Assembly: GCA_002364735.1 (NCBI GenBank)
Contig: DEZB01000033.1
Coordinates: 62,001-126,000 of the forward strand
Reading direction: 5' to 3'
DNA: 64,000 nt
Source: Bacteroidales bacterium UBA3143
GTDB taxonomy: Bacteria > Bacteroidota > Bacteroidia > Bacteroidales > Dysgonomonadaceae
Within the stretch, counting starts at the first letter, position 1. Each line of letters opens with the position of its first letter. Positions 7,648 through 17,055 of this stretch are shown here, in pieces. The translations under genes and the position numbers were made by a program. The notes under the pieces are model-generated. The model worked only from the letters and a program-made list of their open reading frames with translations. It did not search any database and was not told where the DNA came from.

Positions 7648-9219
7648 GTGATAAGCGAACTTGTAGTAGATGTTCAACCAAAAGAGATATCAATTGCCAT
7701 ACTCGAAGACAAAAAGTTAGTCGAGTTTCAAAAAGAAGCGCAAGATGAATCGTTTTCAGTTGGTAACATCTACGTGGGTAAAGTTAAGAAACTGATGCCC
7801 GCATTAAACGCTGCATTTGTTGATGTAGGATACAAAAAAGACGCTTTTCTTCACTATTTAGATTTAGGGATTCAATTCGATTCGTTTTTAAAATTTCAGG
7901 AATTTGCAAACAAGAAGAAGAAAATAGCTCAACTTCAGAAAATGAAGTTGATGCCTGATATTAAAAAAGAAGGTCGTATTAGCGATACACTAAAAGTAGG
8001 TCAGGAAATTCTGGTTCAAATAGCTAAAGAACCAATCTCTACAAAAGGACCAAGATTAACTGCGGAAATCTCATTTGCTGGTAGATTTCTCATCTTAATC
8101 CCACTAACAGATAGGGTCTCTGTGTCGCAGAAAATTAAGTCTCGTGAAGAACGAGCACGACTGAGACAACTTCTTCAAAGCATAAAGCCTAAAAACTTTG
8201 GCGTTATTGTTAGAACAAACGCTGAGGGAAAACGTGTTGCTGAGCTCGATGCAGAGCTCAAAGTGTTAGTTAAACGATGGGAAGATAATATCACTAAAAT
8301 GCTTAAAGCAAAAGCTCCTTCAATAATATTTGAAGAAACTGCGCGAACAGTAGCAATTTTAAGGGATATTTTTAATCCATCTTTCGAACAAATACACATC
8401 AATAATAAAGATGTGTTCAAACAAGTTACCGAATATATAAGTCTCATTGCTCCAACTCGAAAAAAAGTAGTTAAACTTTATAATGGAGCTCAGCCTATCT
8501 TCGATAACTTCGGCATAACAAAGCAAGTAAAATCACTCTTTGGAAAAACAGTTACATTTAAAAACGGTGCATATCTTATCATAGAACATACTGAAGCACT
8601 TCATGTGATTGACGTGAACAGTGGCAACCGAAATAAGTCTAACCTTGGACAAGAAGATAGTGCCTTTGGGGTGAATGTAGCTGCGGCAGATGAAATAGCT
8701 CGCCAATTGCGCTTGCGTGATATGGGTGGCATCATCGTTATTGATTTTATCGATATGTCAGAAAATGAACATCGCAATAAGCTATTGACTCACATGCAAG
8801 AGTTTATGTCCAAAGATCGTGCGAGGCACAAAATTCTACCTTTAAGTAGGTTTGGTCTTATGCAAATAACACGTCAACGTGTACGACCAGAAATGGAAAT
8901 AGCTACAAGTGAAGATTGTCCGACTTGTTTAGGAAGGGGGAAAATTAAATCCTCAATTTTATTTACAGATACCCTTGAATCCAAGATTGAATATCTTGTA
9001 AAAAATTTAGAAGTGAAGAAATTTAGTTTGCACATACATCCCTATGTTGCAGCATATGTCCAACAAGGTCTGTTTTCGTTGGGACGAAAGTGGCGTAAAA
9101 AGTATAATGTACCGGGGTTAAAGATTATTCCCAATCAAAATCTCGGATTCTTGCAATATGAATTTTATGACACAGAGAAAAATGAAATAGATCTTAAAGA
9201 TGGAATTGAAATGAAATAA
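7648..9219 (+). CDS. rng: Ribonuclease G (Rne/Rng family)
   Basis: Endoribonuclease for rRNA maturation and mRNA decay. GTG start giving MISELVVDVQPKE; no in-frame ATG lies nearby upstream. An S1-like RNA-binding part (about 35-130, with GNIYVGKVKKLMPALNAAFVDVG) precedes the catalytic domain. Metal-binding Asp residues lie in HVIDVNSG (about 318) and VIDFIDM (about 366). The Zn-link motif CPTCLGRGK is near residue 426. At 523 aa it lacks the long C-terminal scaffold of RNase E, so RNase G is the better name. It is likely transcribed with or after HU and the mS38-like gene. Confidence 0.94.
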   Translation: MISELVVDVQPKEISIAILEDKKLVEFQKEAQDESFSVGNIYVGKVKKLMPALNAAFVDVGYKKDAFLHYLDLGIQFDSFLKFQEFANKKKKIAQLQKMKLMPDIKKEGRISDTLKVGQEILVQIAKEPISTKGPRLTAEISFAGRFLILIPLTDRVSVSQKIKSREERARLRQLLQSIKPKNFGVIVRTNAEGKRVAELDAELKVLVKRWEDNITKMLKAKAPSIIFEETARTVAILRDIFNPSFEQIHINNKDVFKQVTEYISLIAPTRKKVVKLYNGAQPIFDNFGITKQVKSLFGKTVTFKNGAYLIIEHTEALHVIDVNSGNRNKSNLGQEDSAFGVNVAAADEIARQLRLRDMGGIIVIDFIDMSENEHRNKLLTHMQEFMSKDRARHKILPLSRFGLMQITRQRVRPEMEIATSEDCPTCLGRGKIKSSILFTDTLESKIEYLVKNLEVKKFSLHIHPYVAAYVQQGLFSLGRKWRKKYNVPGLKIIPNQNLGFLQYEFYDTEKNEIDLKDGIEMK

Positions 9220-9252
9220 CTTAGTTGCTCAAAACAAATAAGTTGCTATAAC

Positions 9253-9287
9253 AAAACCGATCTACAGAAAAGTAGATCGGTTTTTAT
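9253..9287 (+). terminator. rng intrinsic terminator
   Basis: Perfect 13-bp stem AAAACCGATCTAC / GTAGATCGGTTTT with an AGAAAA loop and a T run, 33 bases past the rng stop. Confidence 0.9.
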
Positions 9288-9358
9288 TTTAATTGAAAGC
9301 ACATAATGGTTTACATTATAAGAAATTCTGTTTTACTTAGCTATTAAAAAAAATAATG

Positions 9359-9366
9359 TATCTTTG
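9359..9366 (+). promoter_or_regulatory. Promoter -7 box upstream of the GNAT gene
   Basis: TATCTTTG fits TAnnTTTG; a TTTTAC at 9331 is a possible -33 element. It would start a transcript with an ~80-nt leader before the ATG at 9454 and may drive the parE-coaD group as well. Confidence 0.5.
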
Positions 9367-9453
9367 TTTTATAGACAAAAAAGTGTTTTGAATAAAACTA
9401 CGTTTTTTCTGGAAACATGTAAAGTTACAGAAACATTAAGACTCTAATTTAAT

Positions 9454-10584
9454 ATGTCGATAGTCATAAAAAAAGCAAGCGATAAAGCTTCATTAAAGAA
9501 ATTTGTTTATTTCAATATCAATCTTTACAAAGATTGTGAGCAATACGTACCTCCATTAATTTACGAAGAGCTAACAACGTTGAACAAGGAGAAAAACCCT
9601 GCTTTCGACCACTGTGAAGCAGAGTATTTTTTAGCTTATAAAGATGGAGAAATTGTAGGTCGTATTGCGGCAATTATAAATCATAAAGCCAATGAGATAT
9701 GGAATCAAAAACATGCTCGATTTGGGTTTGTTGATTTTATAGACGATAGAGAGGTTGCTAACAAACTATTTGGAACAGCCGAAAGTTGGGCACAGCATAA
9801 GGGAATGACTCATATTCATGGACCACTTGGATTTACAGATTTAGACCATGAAGGTCTTTTAATAGATGGATTCGATCGTATTTCAACAATGCTTACAAGC
9901 TACAACTATCCCTATTACAAAGATCACATAGAACGCTTGGGTTATGAAAAAGATCAGGACTGGAATGAATTTTTGATCCAGATACCTAAAGAAATACCAG
10001 AAAGATTTCAACGAGTTGGACAAATAGTTCAAAAACGATTCGGTCTTGTAATTAAACATTTTAAAGACAAAAAAGATGTAGCTGCTGTTGCACCAGATGT
10101 ATTTAGACTTTTGAACAGAGCCTACAAAGATCTCTATGGCTACGTAGAGCTATCAGATAAGCAAATTGACTATTATGTCAATATGTACATCCCAATGCTA
10201 CGATTAGAGTTCTTCACCGTTATACTAAGGCAAGAAGATCACAAGTTGATTGGTTTTGGAATTGGTTTACCAAGTTTGGCAAAAGCGCTACAAAAAGCGA
10301 AAGGAAAATTTCTACCTGCAGGTTGGTATCATCTATACAGAGCTTTAAAAGGCAATGATAATAAAGTGTTAGACCTATTACTTATTGGTGTAGATCCTGA
10401 ATACCAAGGAAAAGGCGTGAATGCCCTCATATTTAATGAATTTATTCCTGCAGCAAATAAACTTGGATTTGAAGTAGCTGAAAGCAACCCAGAGTTGTCT
10501 ATAAATACTCGTGTACAATCTATGTGGGACGGTATGGAAGCGGAACAGCATAAAACACGCAGAGCCTACATAAAAAAACTTTAA
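9454..10584 (+). CDS. GNAT-superfamily acyltransferase-like protein
   Basis: A 376-aa cytosolic protein. The C-terminal half contains a GNAT acetyl-CoA-binding signature: LLLIGVDPEYQGKGVNALIF near residues 307-326 (the V..xxQGKG loop), followed by a helix and AESNPELSINTRVQSMWD. The N-terminal half also looks GNAT-like (YFLAYKDGEIVGRIAAIIN), so this may be a double-GNAT protein. The substrate is unknown. It lies 42 bases upstream of parE on the same strand, but this neighbour does not suggest a function. The family is widespread in Bacteroidota, usually annotated as N-acetyltransferase or hypothetical. Confidence 0.75.
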   Translation: MSIVIKKASDKASLKKFVYFNINLYKDCEQYVPPLIYEELTTLNKEKNPAFDHCEAEYFLAYKDGEIVGRIAAIINHKANEIWNQKHARFGFVDFIDDREVANKLFGTAESWAQHKGMTHIHGPLGFTDLDHEGLLIDGFDRISTMLTSYNYPYYKDHIERLGYEKDQDWNEFLIQIPKEIPERFQRVGQIVQKRFGLVIKHFKDKKDVAAVAPDVFRLLNRAYKDLYGYVELSDKQIDYYVNMYIPMLRLEFFTVILRQEDHKLIGFGIGLPSLAKALQKAKGKFLPAGWYHLYRALKGNDNKVLDLLLIGVDPEYQGKGVNALIFNEFIPAANKLGFEVAESNPELSINTRVQSMWDGMEAEQHKTRRAYIKKL

Positions 10585-10626
10585 GACAGGAACATTAATT
10601 AAACAGAAAGGTGTATTAAATAAAAA

Positions 10627-12495
10627 GTGAACGAGATAGATAAAACAATTATAGAAGCACAAAAAAGCAGTTATCAAGAAGAAAATATTGTAACACTTGA
10701 TTGGCAAGAACATATTCGCCGACGTCCTGGCATGTATATTGGGAAATTGGGTGATGGCTCATCATCAGATGATGGAATTTATGTACTTCTAAAAGAAGTG
10801 CTGGATAATTCAATAGATGAACACATGATGGGCTTTGGCAAGACAATCGATGTTAAGATTGAAGGTGAAAAAGTTTTAGTACGTGATTATGGCCGTGGTG
10901 TTCCATTAGGAAAAGTAAAGGATGTTGCTTCAAAAATGAATACTGGTGCCAAATACGATTCAAAGGCTTTTAAGAAGTCTGTAGGATTAAATGGTGTAGG
11001 TATAAAAGCTGTAAACGCCCTATCCTCTAACTTTTTGATAGAGAGTTACCGAGAAAAGAAAGCTAAGAATGTCACCTTTGAAAAAGGGATGACAATCAGC
11101 GAATCTGATCTTGAAACTTCAATTGAAACCAATGGGACATTAGTGGAATTCATTCCAGATAAAAGTATATTTGGCGAATTTCAATACAGGGAAGAGCACA
11201 TTGAACCGCTTTTGAAAAACTATGTATTCTTGAATACAGGATTGACAATTTCTTTCAATGACAAAAAATTCTTTTCCAAAAATGGATTGGAAGACTTACT
11301 AAATGAAAATTTAACGGACGAAGTTCTGTATCCTATTATTCATATACATGGAGCTGACATTGAAGTTGCAATCACGCACACCAATCAATATGGAGAAGAA
11401 TATTATTCATTTGTAAATGGACAACACACAACTCAAGGAGGCACACATTTAACAGCATTTAGAGAAGCAGCAGCACGCGTAATTCGAGAGTTTTACAATA
11501 GGAATTTCGAATTTTCAGATATTCGTAGCGGTATGGTTGCAGCTATCAGTATTAAAGTGGAAGAGCCAGTTTTTGAGTCGCAAACCAAAACAAAATTAGG
11601 CTCGAGAGAAATTGGTCCAAATGGCGTCACCATTAATAAGTTTATTGGAGACTTTTTGAAGAAAGAACTTGATAACTACTTTCACAAAAACCCACAAATT
11701 GCAGAAGCATTACAAAAAAAGATTTTAGAATCTGAAAAAGAAAGAAAAGCTATTGCTGGGGTAACCAAACTTGCACGTGAACGTGCCAAGAAAGCCAATC
11801 TCCACAATAAAAAGTTGCGCGACTGTCGTATTCATTACAACGATAACAAAGGAGATAATTTAGACGAGACATCCATATTTATAACGGAGGGAGATTCTGC
11901 AAGTGGGTCTATAACAAAGAGTCGTAATCCTAACTTACAAGCTGTATTTAGCTTGAGAGGAAAGCCCCTTAACTGTTTTGGTTTAACCAAAAAAGTTGTT
12001 TACGAAAATGAAGAGTTTAATCTTTTGCAGGCCGCATTAAATATTGAAGATGGCATGGACGGCTTGCGTTACAATAAAGTAATTATTGCAACTGATGCGG
12101 ATACTGATGGTATGCACATCCGATTACTACTGCTCACTTTCTTTTTGCAATTCTTTCCTGATTTAGTCAAAAAAAATCATGTTTTTATACTTCAAACACC
12201 TCTATTTCGAGTTAGGAATAAGAAAAAAACAATCTATTGCTATAATGACGATGAACGGATAGCCGCAATAAAAGAATTAGGTCCTAACCCTGAAATTACT
12301 CGATTTAAAGGATTGGGTGAAATCTCACCCGATGAGTTTGTCCATTTTATTGGAAAAGATATTCGACTGGACAAAGTTACAATGCGGAAAGAAGATCTTT
12401 TGAAGGATCTGTTAGAGTTTTATATGGGTAAGAATACCATGGAGCGCCAAAACTTCATTATTGATAATTTGGTTGTTCTTGACGAAGAAGCATAG
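10627..12495 (+). CDS. parE: DNA topoisomerase IV subunit B (type IIA, GyrB/ParE)
   Basis: ATPase subunit of a type IIA topoisomerase. GHKL ATP-binding motifs are visible: [18 protein letters not shown], and [13 protein letters not shown]. The transducer domain follows, then a Toprim domain with EGDSASGS (about 420) and the metal-binding [10 protein letters not shown] (about 488). GTG start at 10627; no in-frame ATG lies before the conserved RRRPGMYIG. The 622-aa length and the neighbours coaD and S41 protease match the ParE locus of other Bacteroidales rather than gyrB. The partner parC is not in this window. Confidence 0.88.
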   Translation: MNEIDKTIIEAQKSSYQEENIVTLDWQEHIRRRPGMYIGKLGDGSSSDDGIYVLLKEVLDNSIDEHMMGFGKTIDVKIEGEKVLVRDYGRGVPLGKVKDVASKMNTGAKYDSKAFKKSVGLNGVGIKAVNALSSNFLIESYREKKAKNVTFEKGMTISESDLETSIETNGTLVEFIPDKSIFGEFQYREEHIEPLLKNYVFLNTGLTISFNDKKFFSKNGLEDLLNENLTDEVLYPIIHIHGADIEVAITHTNQYGEEYYSFVNGQHTTQGGTHLTAFREAAARVIREFYNRNFEFSDIRSGMVAAISIKVEEPVFESQTKTKLGSREIGPNGVTINKFIGDFLKKELDNYFHKNPQIAEALQKKILESEKERKAIAGVTKLARERAKKANLHNKKLRDCRIHYNDNKGDNLDETSIFITEGDSASGSITKSRNPNLQAVFSLRGKPLNCFGLTKKVVYENEEFNLLQAALNIEDGMDGLRYNKVIIATDADTDGMHIRLLLLTFFLQFFPDLVKKNHVFILQTPLFRVRNKKKTIYCYNDDERIAAIKELGPNPEITRFKGLGEISPDEFVHFIGKDIRLDKVTMRKEDLLKDLLEFYMGKNTMERQNFIIDNLVVLDEEA

Positions 12496-12507
12496 AATAA
12501 TAAAACA

Positions 12508-12975
12508 ATGACAACTAATTCGAAACGCATAGCAATATTTCCCGGCACATTCGACCCCTTCACTACGGGCCACGAATCACTTGTGAAACGTGGATTGACT
12601 ATCATGGATGAGATTGTAATTGCAATTGGAATAAATGAATCTAAAAAATCGTTTTTCCCATTCGAAAAACGCATCGAGATGATCCGTAAATTCTATTCAA
12701 GCAATAGTAAAATAAGAGTGGAAAGTTATGACACCCTTACAGTTGATTTTGCAAAGAAGATAGGTGCAAACTATATTTTGAGAGGTATTCGATCCGTGAA
12801 TGACTTTGAATATGAAAAATCAATTGCTGATATGAATAGAACTATTTCTCAAATAGAAACGTTTGTACTATTTACAGAACCTTCTCTCACCCATATCAGC
12901 TCTACTTTAGTAAGAGAATTGATGCGATATGGACACGATGTAAGCGAATTTATTCCAAAAGGATTAGAGCTTTAA
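12508..12975 (+). CDS. coaD: Pantetheine-phosphate adenylyltransferase
   Basis: Makes dephospho-CoA from 4'-phosphopantetheine and ATP, the fourth step of CoA synthesis. The nucleotidyltransferase signature [14 protein letters not shown] (about 11-24) holds the TxGH motif. Further family blocks are [13 protein letters not shown] and the C-terminal ISSTLVREL. The 155-aa length is normal. It begins 12 bases after the parE stop, so the two are co-transcribed. The CoA product is also the donor used by the PPTase elsewhere in the window, but the two genes are far apart. Confidence 0.96.
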   Translation: MTTNSKRIAIFPGTFDPFTTGHESLVKRGLTIMDEIVIAIGINESKKSFFPFEKRIEMIRKFYSSNSKIRVESYDTLTVDFAKKIGANYILRGIRSVNDFEYEKSIADMNRTISQIETFVLFTEPSLTHISSTLVRELMRYGHDVSEFIPKGLEL

Positions 12976-13038
12976 AGATTAAACCATATATAGTGCTTCT
13001 TAATCTTCATATCTTCTTTCATCTATTAAAAAAACAAT

Positions 13039-14634
13039 ATGCGAAACAGAATATACACTACCTTTTTATTACTCTTTATTATATTTGGAGTACAGTCTCA
13101 ACTTAGAATTAGCCCTCAGGGAATAAAATTAGATAGAGCAATACGTTTAATAAATGATTTATATGTTGACGATGTGGATACCGATAAGATTACAGAGTCT
13201 GCTCTAAGAAGTATGCTTGAGGAATTAGATCCCCACTCTTCATACCTAAATAAAGAGGAAGTACGCCAAATGAATGAACCCCTACAAGGCAATTTCGATG
13301 GCATTGGTATATCCTTTAACATGCTTACTGATACAGTATATGTGATGGAAGTAATTTCGGGAGGACCTTCTCAAAAAGTAGGACTTATGCCAGGTGATAA
13401 AATTATCTATGTGAATGATACATTGATCGCTGGCAAGAAAATGAATACCCAAGACATAATCTCAAAGCTAAGAGGAGAAAAAGGTACAACAGTCGTAGTT
13501 AAAGTTTTACGCAAAGGAGTTCCTGGTTTAACTGAGTTTAGGATAGTTCGAGACAAAATACCGATATACAGTATTGAAGGAGCTTATATGGTGAATAACA
13601 ATACGGGCTATATACGTTTGAGTCGCTTTGGAGTAAACTCACTAAAGGAGTTTCACGAGTCGCTTGTATCTCTAAAATCTAAAGGAATGAAAAACTTAAT
13701 TGTGGATCTTACTGGAAATGGAGGAGGCATTTTAAGTACATCAACCGATATTACAGATGAGTTCTTAGAAAGCGGGAAACTTATGGTATATACCGAAGGG
13801 AAAAATCAACCAAAAATGACAATCAACTCAACTTCTAAAGGTGTTTTTAAGAATGGTAAATTGGTTATCTTAGTTGATGAAGGATCAGCTTCTGCAAGCG
13901 AAATTGTTTCGGGAGCTATTCAGGATTGGGACAGAGGAGTAATTGTTGGGCGTCGCACTTTTGGAAAAGGTTTGGTGCAAAGACAGCTACCACTAACAGA
14001 TGGCACAATGATACGTTTAACCGTTGCACGCTATTACACACCCACTGGACGCGGCATACAAAAACCCTACAGTATTGGTGATAAGGAGTCTTACAATTTA
14101 GATTTCGTAAATCGTTTCAACCATGGTGAAATGGTAAACGCAGATAGCATACAATTTCCCGATTCACTGAAATACAAGACCCTTGTTAATGAACGCACAG
14201 TTTATGGCGGAGGTGGCATTATGCCCGATGTATTTGTACCCATCGATACTACAATTGTAACCCCACTCCATCGTCAGCTTTTAGCTAAAGGCATTCTTAA
14301 CCGAATAACCATACAAGAAGTTGATAATAACCGTAAAGAGCTGCTAAAAACTTATCCAACGATTGATGCGTTTAAAAATAACTTCACTATCCCTACTTCA
14401 ATAGTTGATAAAATAAAAAGCAGTGCAGAAAAGGATGAGATTGAATGGAGTGATGAAGATTTTGATAAATCGCAGAAGATCATTCTCACACAAATGAAAG
14501 CACTTATTGCCCGTGACCTATATGAAGCATCAGCATTTTATAGAATCATAAATGATATAGATGATATATTTTTAAAAGGGCTGGAGGTAATTAATAGTGA
14601 TAGCCTTTACAATAATATATTACATGGTGATTAA
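13039..14634 (+). CDS. S41 family C-terminal processing protease
   Basis: Exported serine protease of the CtpA/Prc family. A signal peptide (about 1-20, hydrophobic TTFLLLFIIFGVQSQ) is followed by a PDZ domain (about 85-165, GIGISFNMLTDTVYVMEV and VGLMPGDKIIYVND). The S41 core follows: catalytic Ser in EGSASASEIVSGAIQ (about 281-295) and the dyad Lys in GRRTFGKGLVQ (about 304-314). Length 531 aa fits the Bacteroidota branch. It follows coaD by 63 bases and probably shares its transcript. Likely periplasmic, trimming C-termini of envelope proteins. Confidence 0.93.
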   Translation: MRNRIYTTFLLLFIIFGVQSQLRISPQGIKLDRAIRLINDLYVDDVDTDKITESALRSMLEELDPHSSYLNKEEVRQMNEPLQGNFDGIGISFNMLTDTVYVMEVISGGPSQKVGLMPGDKIIYVNDTLIAGKKMNTQDIISKLRGEKGTTVVVKVLRKGVPGLTEFRIVRDKIPIYSIEGAYMVNNNTGYIRLSRFGVNSLKEFHESLVSLKSKGMKNLIVDLTGNGGGILSTSTDITDEFLESGKLMVYTEGKNQPKMTINSTSKGVFKNGKLVILVDEGSASASEIVSGAIQDWDRGVIVGRRTFGKGLVQRQLPLTDGTMIRLTVARYYTPTGRGIQKPYSIGDKESYNLDFVNRFNHGEMVNADSIQFPDSLKYKTLVNERTVYGGGGIMPDVFVPIDTTIVTPLHRQLLAKGILNRITIQEVDNNRKELLKTYPTIDAFKNNFTIPTSIVDKIKSSAEKDEIEWSDEDFDKSQKIILTQMKALIARDLYEASAFYRIINDIDDIFLKGLEVINSDSLYNNILHGD

Positions 14635-14684
14635 ATAGTACTCTAAGTACGCTTGATGTTGATTGCCACTTAAACACAAAAAAA

Positions 14685-15563
14685 ATGATTATCGATTACA
14701 ATCAATTTAAAGTTCCCGAAGATTCTTCAGTGAGTCTAAAGAAATACTCAACCCTTGAAACAGGAGGTTTTGATAAAAAATCGGCTAAAAAGGAATTAAA
14801 GCAAAGTGTCAAAGAACTGAAGCGACTGCAAAGAATCTTTTATGCCGATGATCGTTTCTCATTGCTCATTGTGCTACAAGCATCTGACACTGCTGGCAAG
14901 GACGGCACAATCAGACACGTCATGTCGGGTATAAATCCACAAGGATGTCGCGTGCACAGCTTTAAAGCTCCGTCAAAAAACGAGTTAGACCATGATTATT
15001 TGTGGCGACATTACAAAGCGTTACCTGCAAGGGGCATGATTGAAATATTTAATCGCTCGCACTACGAAAACGTTTTAGTAACAAAAGTAAATCCTCATCT
15101 AATATTAAATGAAAACCTACCAGGAATAGATTCGGCTGATGATATCGATGCTGCATTCTGGCAAAATCGTTACGAGCAAATAAACAATTTCGAAAAACAT
15201 CTATGCCAAAACGGCACACATATACTAAAGTTCTTTCTACATATTTCGAAAGAAGAACAAAAGGAAAGATTGCTTGCGAGATTGGACAACCCAGATAAGA
15301 ACTGGAAGTTTAGTTTAGATGATATACGTGCACGCGAGCAATGGGACGAATATCAAACTGCCTACAAAGAGATGTTGGAGAAAACATCGAAAGAGCATGC
15401 ACCATGGTTTGTTATACCTGCCGATAAAAAATACTATGCACGAATGGCTGTTGGCGATATTATTTTGGAGAAACTTAAATCTCTCAATCTACGATACCCG
15501 CAAGGCAAATCGGATGAGATACTTTCGAAAGCAAGGGAGCAACTGCTAAACGAATCTAAATAG
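14685..15563 (+). CDS. Polyphosphate kinase 2 family protein
   Basis: Transfers phosphate between polyphosphate and nucleotides. Walker A is ASDTAGKDGT (about 65-74), a Thr variant of the common DAAGKDG. The family lid region RRHYKALPARG-like WRHYKALPARG and the Walker B-like IFNRSHYE (about 119-126) follow. One PPK2 domain, 292 aa, so it is a class I or III enzyme; ADP versus AMP preference cannot be told by eye. Its stop is directly adjacent to the stop of the convergent anti-sigma gene, with no visible terminator between them. Confidence 0.9.
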   Translation: MIIDYNQFKVPEDSSVSLKKYSTLETGGFDKKSAKKELKQSVKELKRLQRIFYADDRFSLLIVLQASDTAGKDGTIRHVMSGINPQGCRVHSFKAPSKNELDHDYLWRHYKALPARGMIEIFNRSHYENVLVTKVNPHLILNENLPGIDSADDIDAAFWQNRYEQINNFEKHLCQNGTHILKFFLHISKEEQKERLLARLDNPDKNWKFSLDDIRAREQWDEYQTAYKEMLEKTSKEHAPWFVIPADKKYYARMAVGDIILEKLKSLNLRYPQGKSDEILSKAREQLLNESK

Positions 15564-15956
15564 TTATTCAGAAGTAGATGATTTTTCTCTTTTAGTTTTA
15601 TGCCGTGAATTATCGAATGTGATAATCAGAAAATAAAGACTAAAAACAGAGCTAATAGTTACCCCTGTCCAAATAAAGGTTTCGGAAAATAATGCCTCTC
15701 TCCCACCTTGCAAATAGAAATATCCTCCTACAAAAAATAGAACAAGGTACATCAACCCAAATACACTCCAGAAATCGCTCAAAGAGTTTTCTCTTTGCTT
15801 AATCGTATTTGGTTTAGCTGGTGATAATGCTTTCTCAGTTTCTATTTGATGCATTATTCTGTATGATAAGTTTTCGGATGGTTCTTTTCGTGCCGATTCA
15901 ATCATGGATTTCATCCACAACTCCTCTTTCCCTTTGTTTATATTACTTTCTTTCAT
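15564..15956 (-). CDS. Probable membrane anti-sigma factor partner
   Basis: 130 aa: a charged N-terminal cytosolic part (about 1-65), then two hydrophobic helices (about 70-88 and 97-115), then a basic tail. No conserved HxxxCxxC zinc motif is present. Its ATG overlaps the sigma-factor stop by 4 bases, which implies translational coupling. The size, the topology and the coupling to an ECF sigma gene suggest it binds and restrains that sigma (inference from context). The N-terminal segment SENLSYRIMHQIE resembles short sigma-associated regions in other Bacteroidota proteins, but no family is certain. Confidence 0.6.
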   Translation of the reverse strand: MKESNINKGKEELWMKSMIESARKEPSENLSYRIMHQIETEKALSPAKPNTIKQRENSLSDFWSVFGLMYLVLFFVGGYFYLQGGREALFSETFIWTGVTISSVFSLYFLIITFDNSRHKTKREKSSTSE

Positions 15957-16516
15957 AACATTTGCTCCTTATAAAGTTCAGGATAACTCTTTGTAATCAT
16001 TTCCTTAAACATATTCCTTGCTCTGAATAGCTTTACTTTAACATTCGAATCATTGAGACCAGTAATCTCAGCAATCTCTTTAATGGAGTTATCTTCGAGA
16101 TAAAACAAGTTTAATAGCAACCCATATGCCTTCGGCATTTTGCTCAATACATGCGAGACAATTTCACTGGTTTCGATCATTTCCAACTTACTCTCCGTAT
16201 CTAAATCAGAAGATACGTCAACAGCCACAGTTTCCACCTCATCATCAACTACCCACATTTTAGCCTTTGTGTGCGTCACAGCAGTATTGAAAACTATGCG
16301 ATAAAACCATGTTGAGAACTTGCTTTCTAAGCGAAACGTGTGCAAATTCTTATAAGCTTTCACAAAGCTTTCCTGAACAACATCTTCCGCATCTTGCATA
16401 TTCTCACATATTCGATAAGCAATATTGATGGCCATGCTCTGATATGTGTTTACAAAATAAGCAAAAGCAGAAGTGTTGCCAGAAAGTACTTTTTCTACAA
16501 ACAACCGATCTTTCAT
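15953..16516 (-). CDS. ECF-type RNA polymerase sigma factor
   Basis: 187-aa sigma-70 family member with only regions 2 and 4. Region 2 shows NIAYRICENMQDAEDVVQES and FRLESKFSTWFYRIVFNTA. Region 4 shows YGLLLNLFYLEDNSIKEIAEITGLNDSNVKVKLFRAR, a helix-turn-helix. It is the middle gene of a three-gene minus-strand operon: DUF6249 protein 8 bases upstream, and the putative anti-sigma overlapping downstream. ECF operons are commonly self-regulated; no specific autoregulatory promoter could be identified by eye here. The signal it senses is unknown. Confidence 0.93.
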   Translation of the reverse strand: MKDRLFVEKVLSGNTSAFAYFVNTYQSMAINIAYRICENMQDAEDVVQESFVKAYKNLHTFRLESKFSTWFYRIVFNTAVTHTKAKMWVVDDEVETVAVDVSSDLDTESKLEMIETSEIVSHVLSKMPKAYGLLLNLFYLEDNSIKEIAEITGLNDSNVKVKLFRARNMFKEMITKSYPELYKEQML

Positions 16517-16524
16517 TGCTGTTG

Positions 16525-16959
16525 TTATTCAAAGTCTTCTTCAATATTATTTTCAGCATTAACACCATTAGAGATATTACTATTGTTAGTAATCCAGAAA
16601 AAAACTGTGTAGCCAATTCCTAAGAACAAAACTATGGATGCTATTACAAACAAGAAAGGATTGTCTTCGCCAATAATTAAATAATTTGATCCAAAAAAGC
16701 CTACCATTATTCCAATACCTAATGCAATTAAGATAATACCATTCCGCAGAGACAAATATCTATTAGGTATGCTCTTTGATTTAGGTTTCCGCTTAGGTCC
16801 ATCGGGTGGAATGATACCTTGCTTTATCAGTTCGAATCTCTCTGTATGGGTCGATTTATTTTTATTGTATAATAATATCGATCCAAGAATAACAGGTAGT
16901 GCCACTGCTGAAAGAATTCCAATAATCGGTATAAGAACCGCTAATACTTCTACATTCAT
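16525..16959 (-). CDS. DUF6249-type membrane protein
   Basis: 144 aa with three hydrophobic segments: about 5-30 (VLIPIIGILSAVALPVILGSILLY), 71-92 and 102-125. A basic cytosolic loop between the first two contains HTERFELIKQGIIPPD, a block seen in DUF6249 proteins of Bacteroidota ECF loci. The acidic C-terminus ends EENNIEEDFE-like. It is the first gene of the operon with the ECF sigma and its partner, so it may be part of the envelope-sensing module. No enzymatic motif is seen. Confidence 0.7.
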   Translation of the reverse strand: MNVEVLAVLIPIIGILSAVALPVILGSILLYNKNKSTHTERFELIKQGIIPPDGPKRKPKSKSIPNRYLSLRNGIILIALGIGIMVGFFGSNYLIIGEDNPFLFVIASIVLFLGIGYTVFFWITNNSNISNGVNAENNIEEDFE

Positions 16960-17055
16960 TGTCTTAAGTTTTAAAAGGTAAATTAATTAGTTTTCATGTA
17001 TTGGACAATGTTAGCTGCAAATAGGTTACAACAAATGGACAGTTTCTTCAATAGT

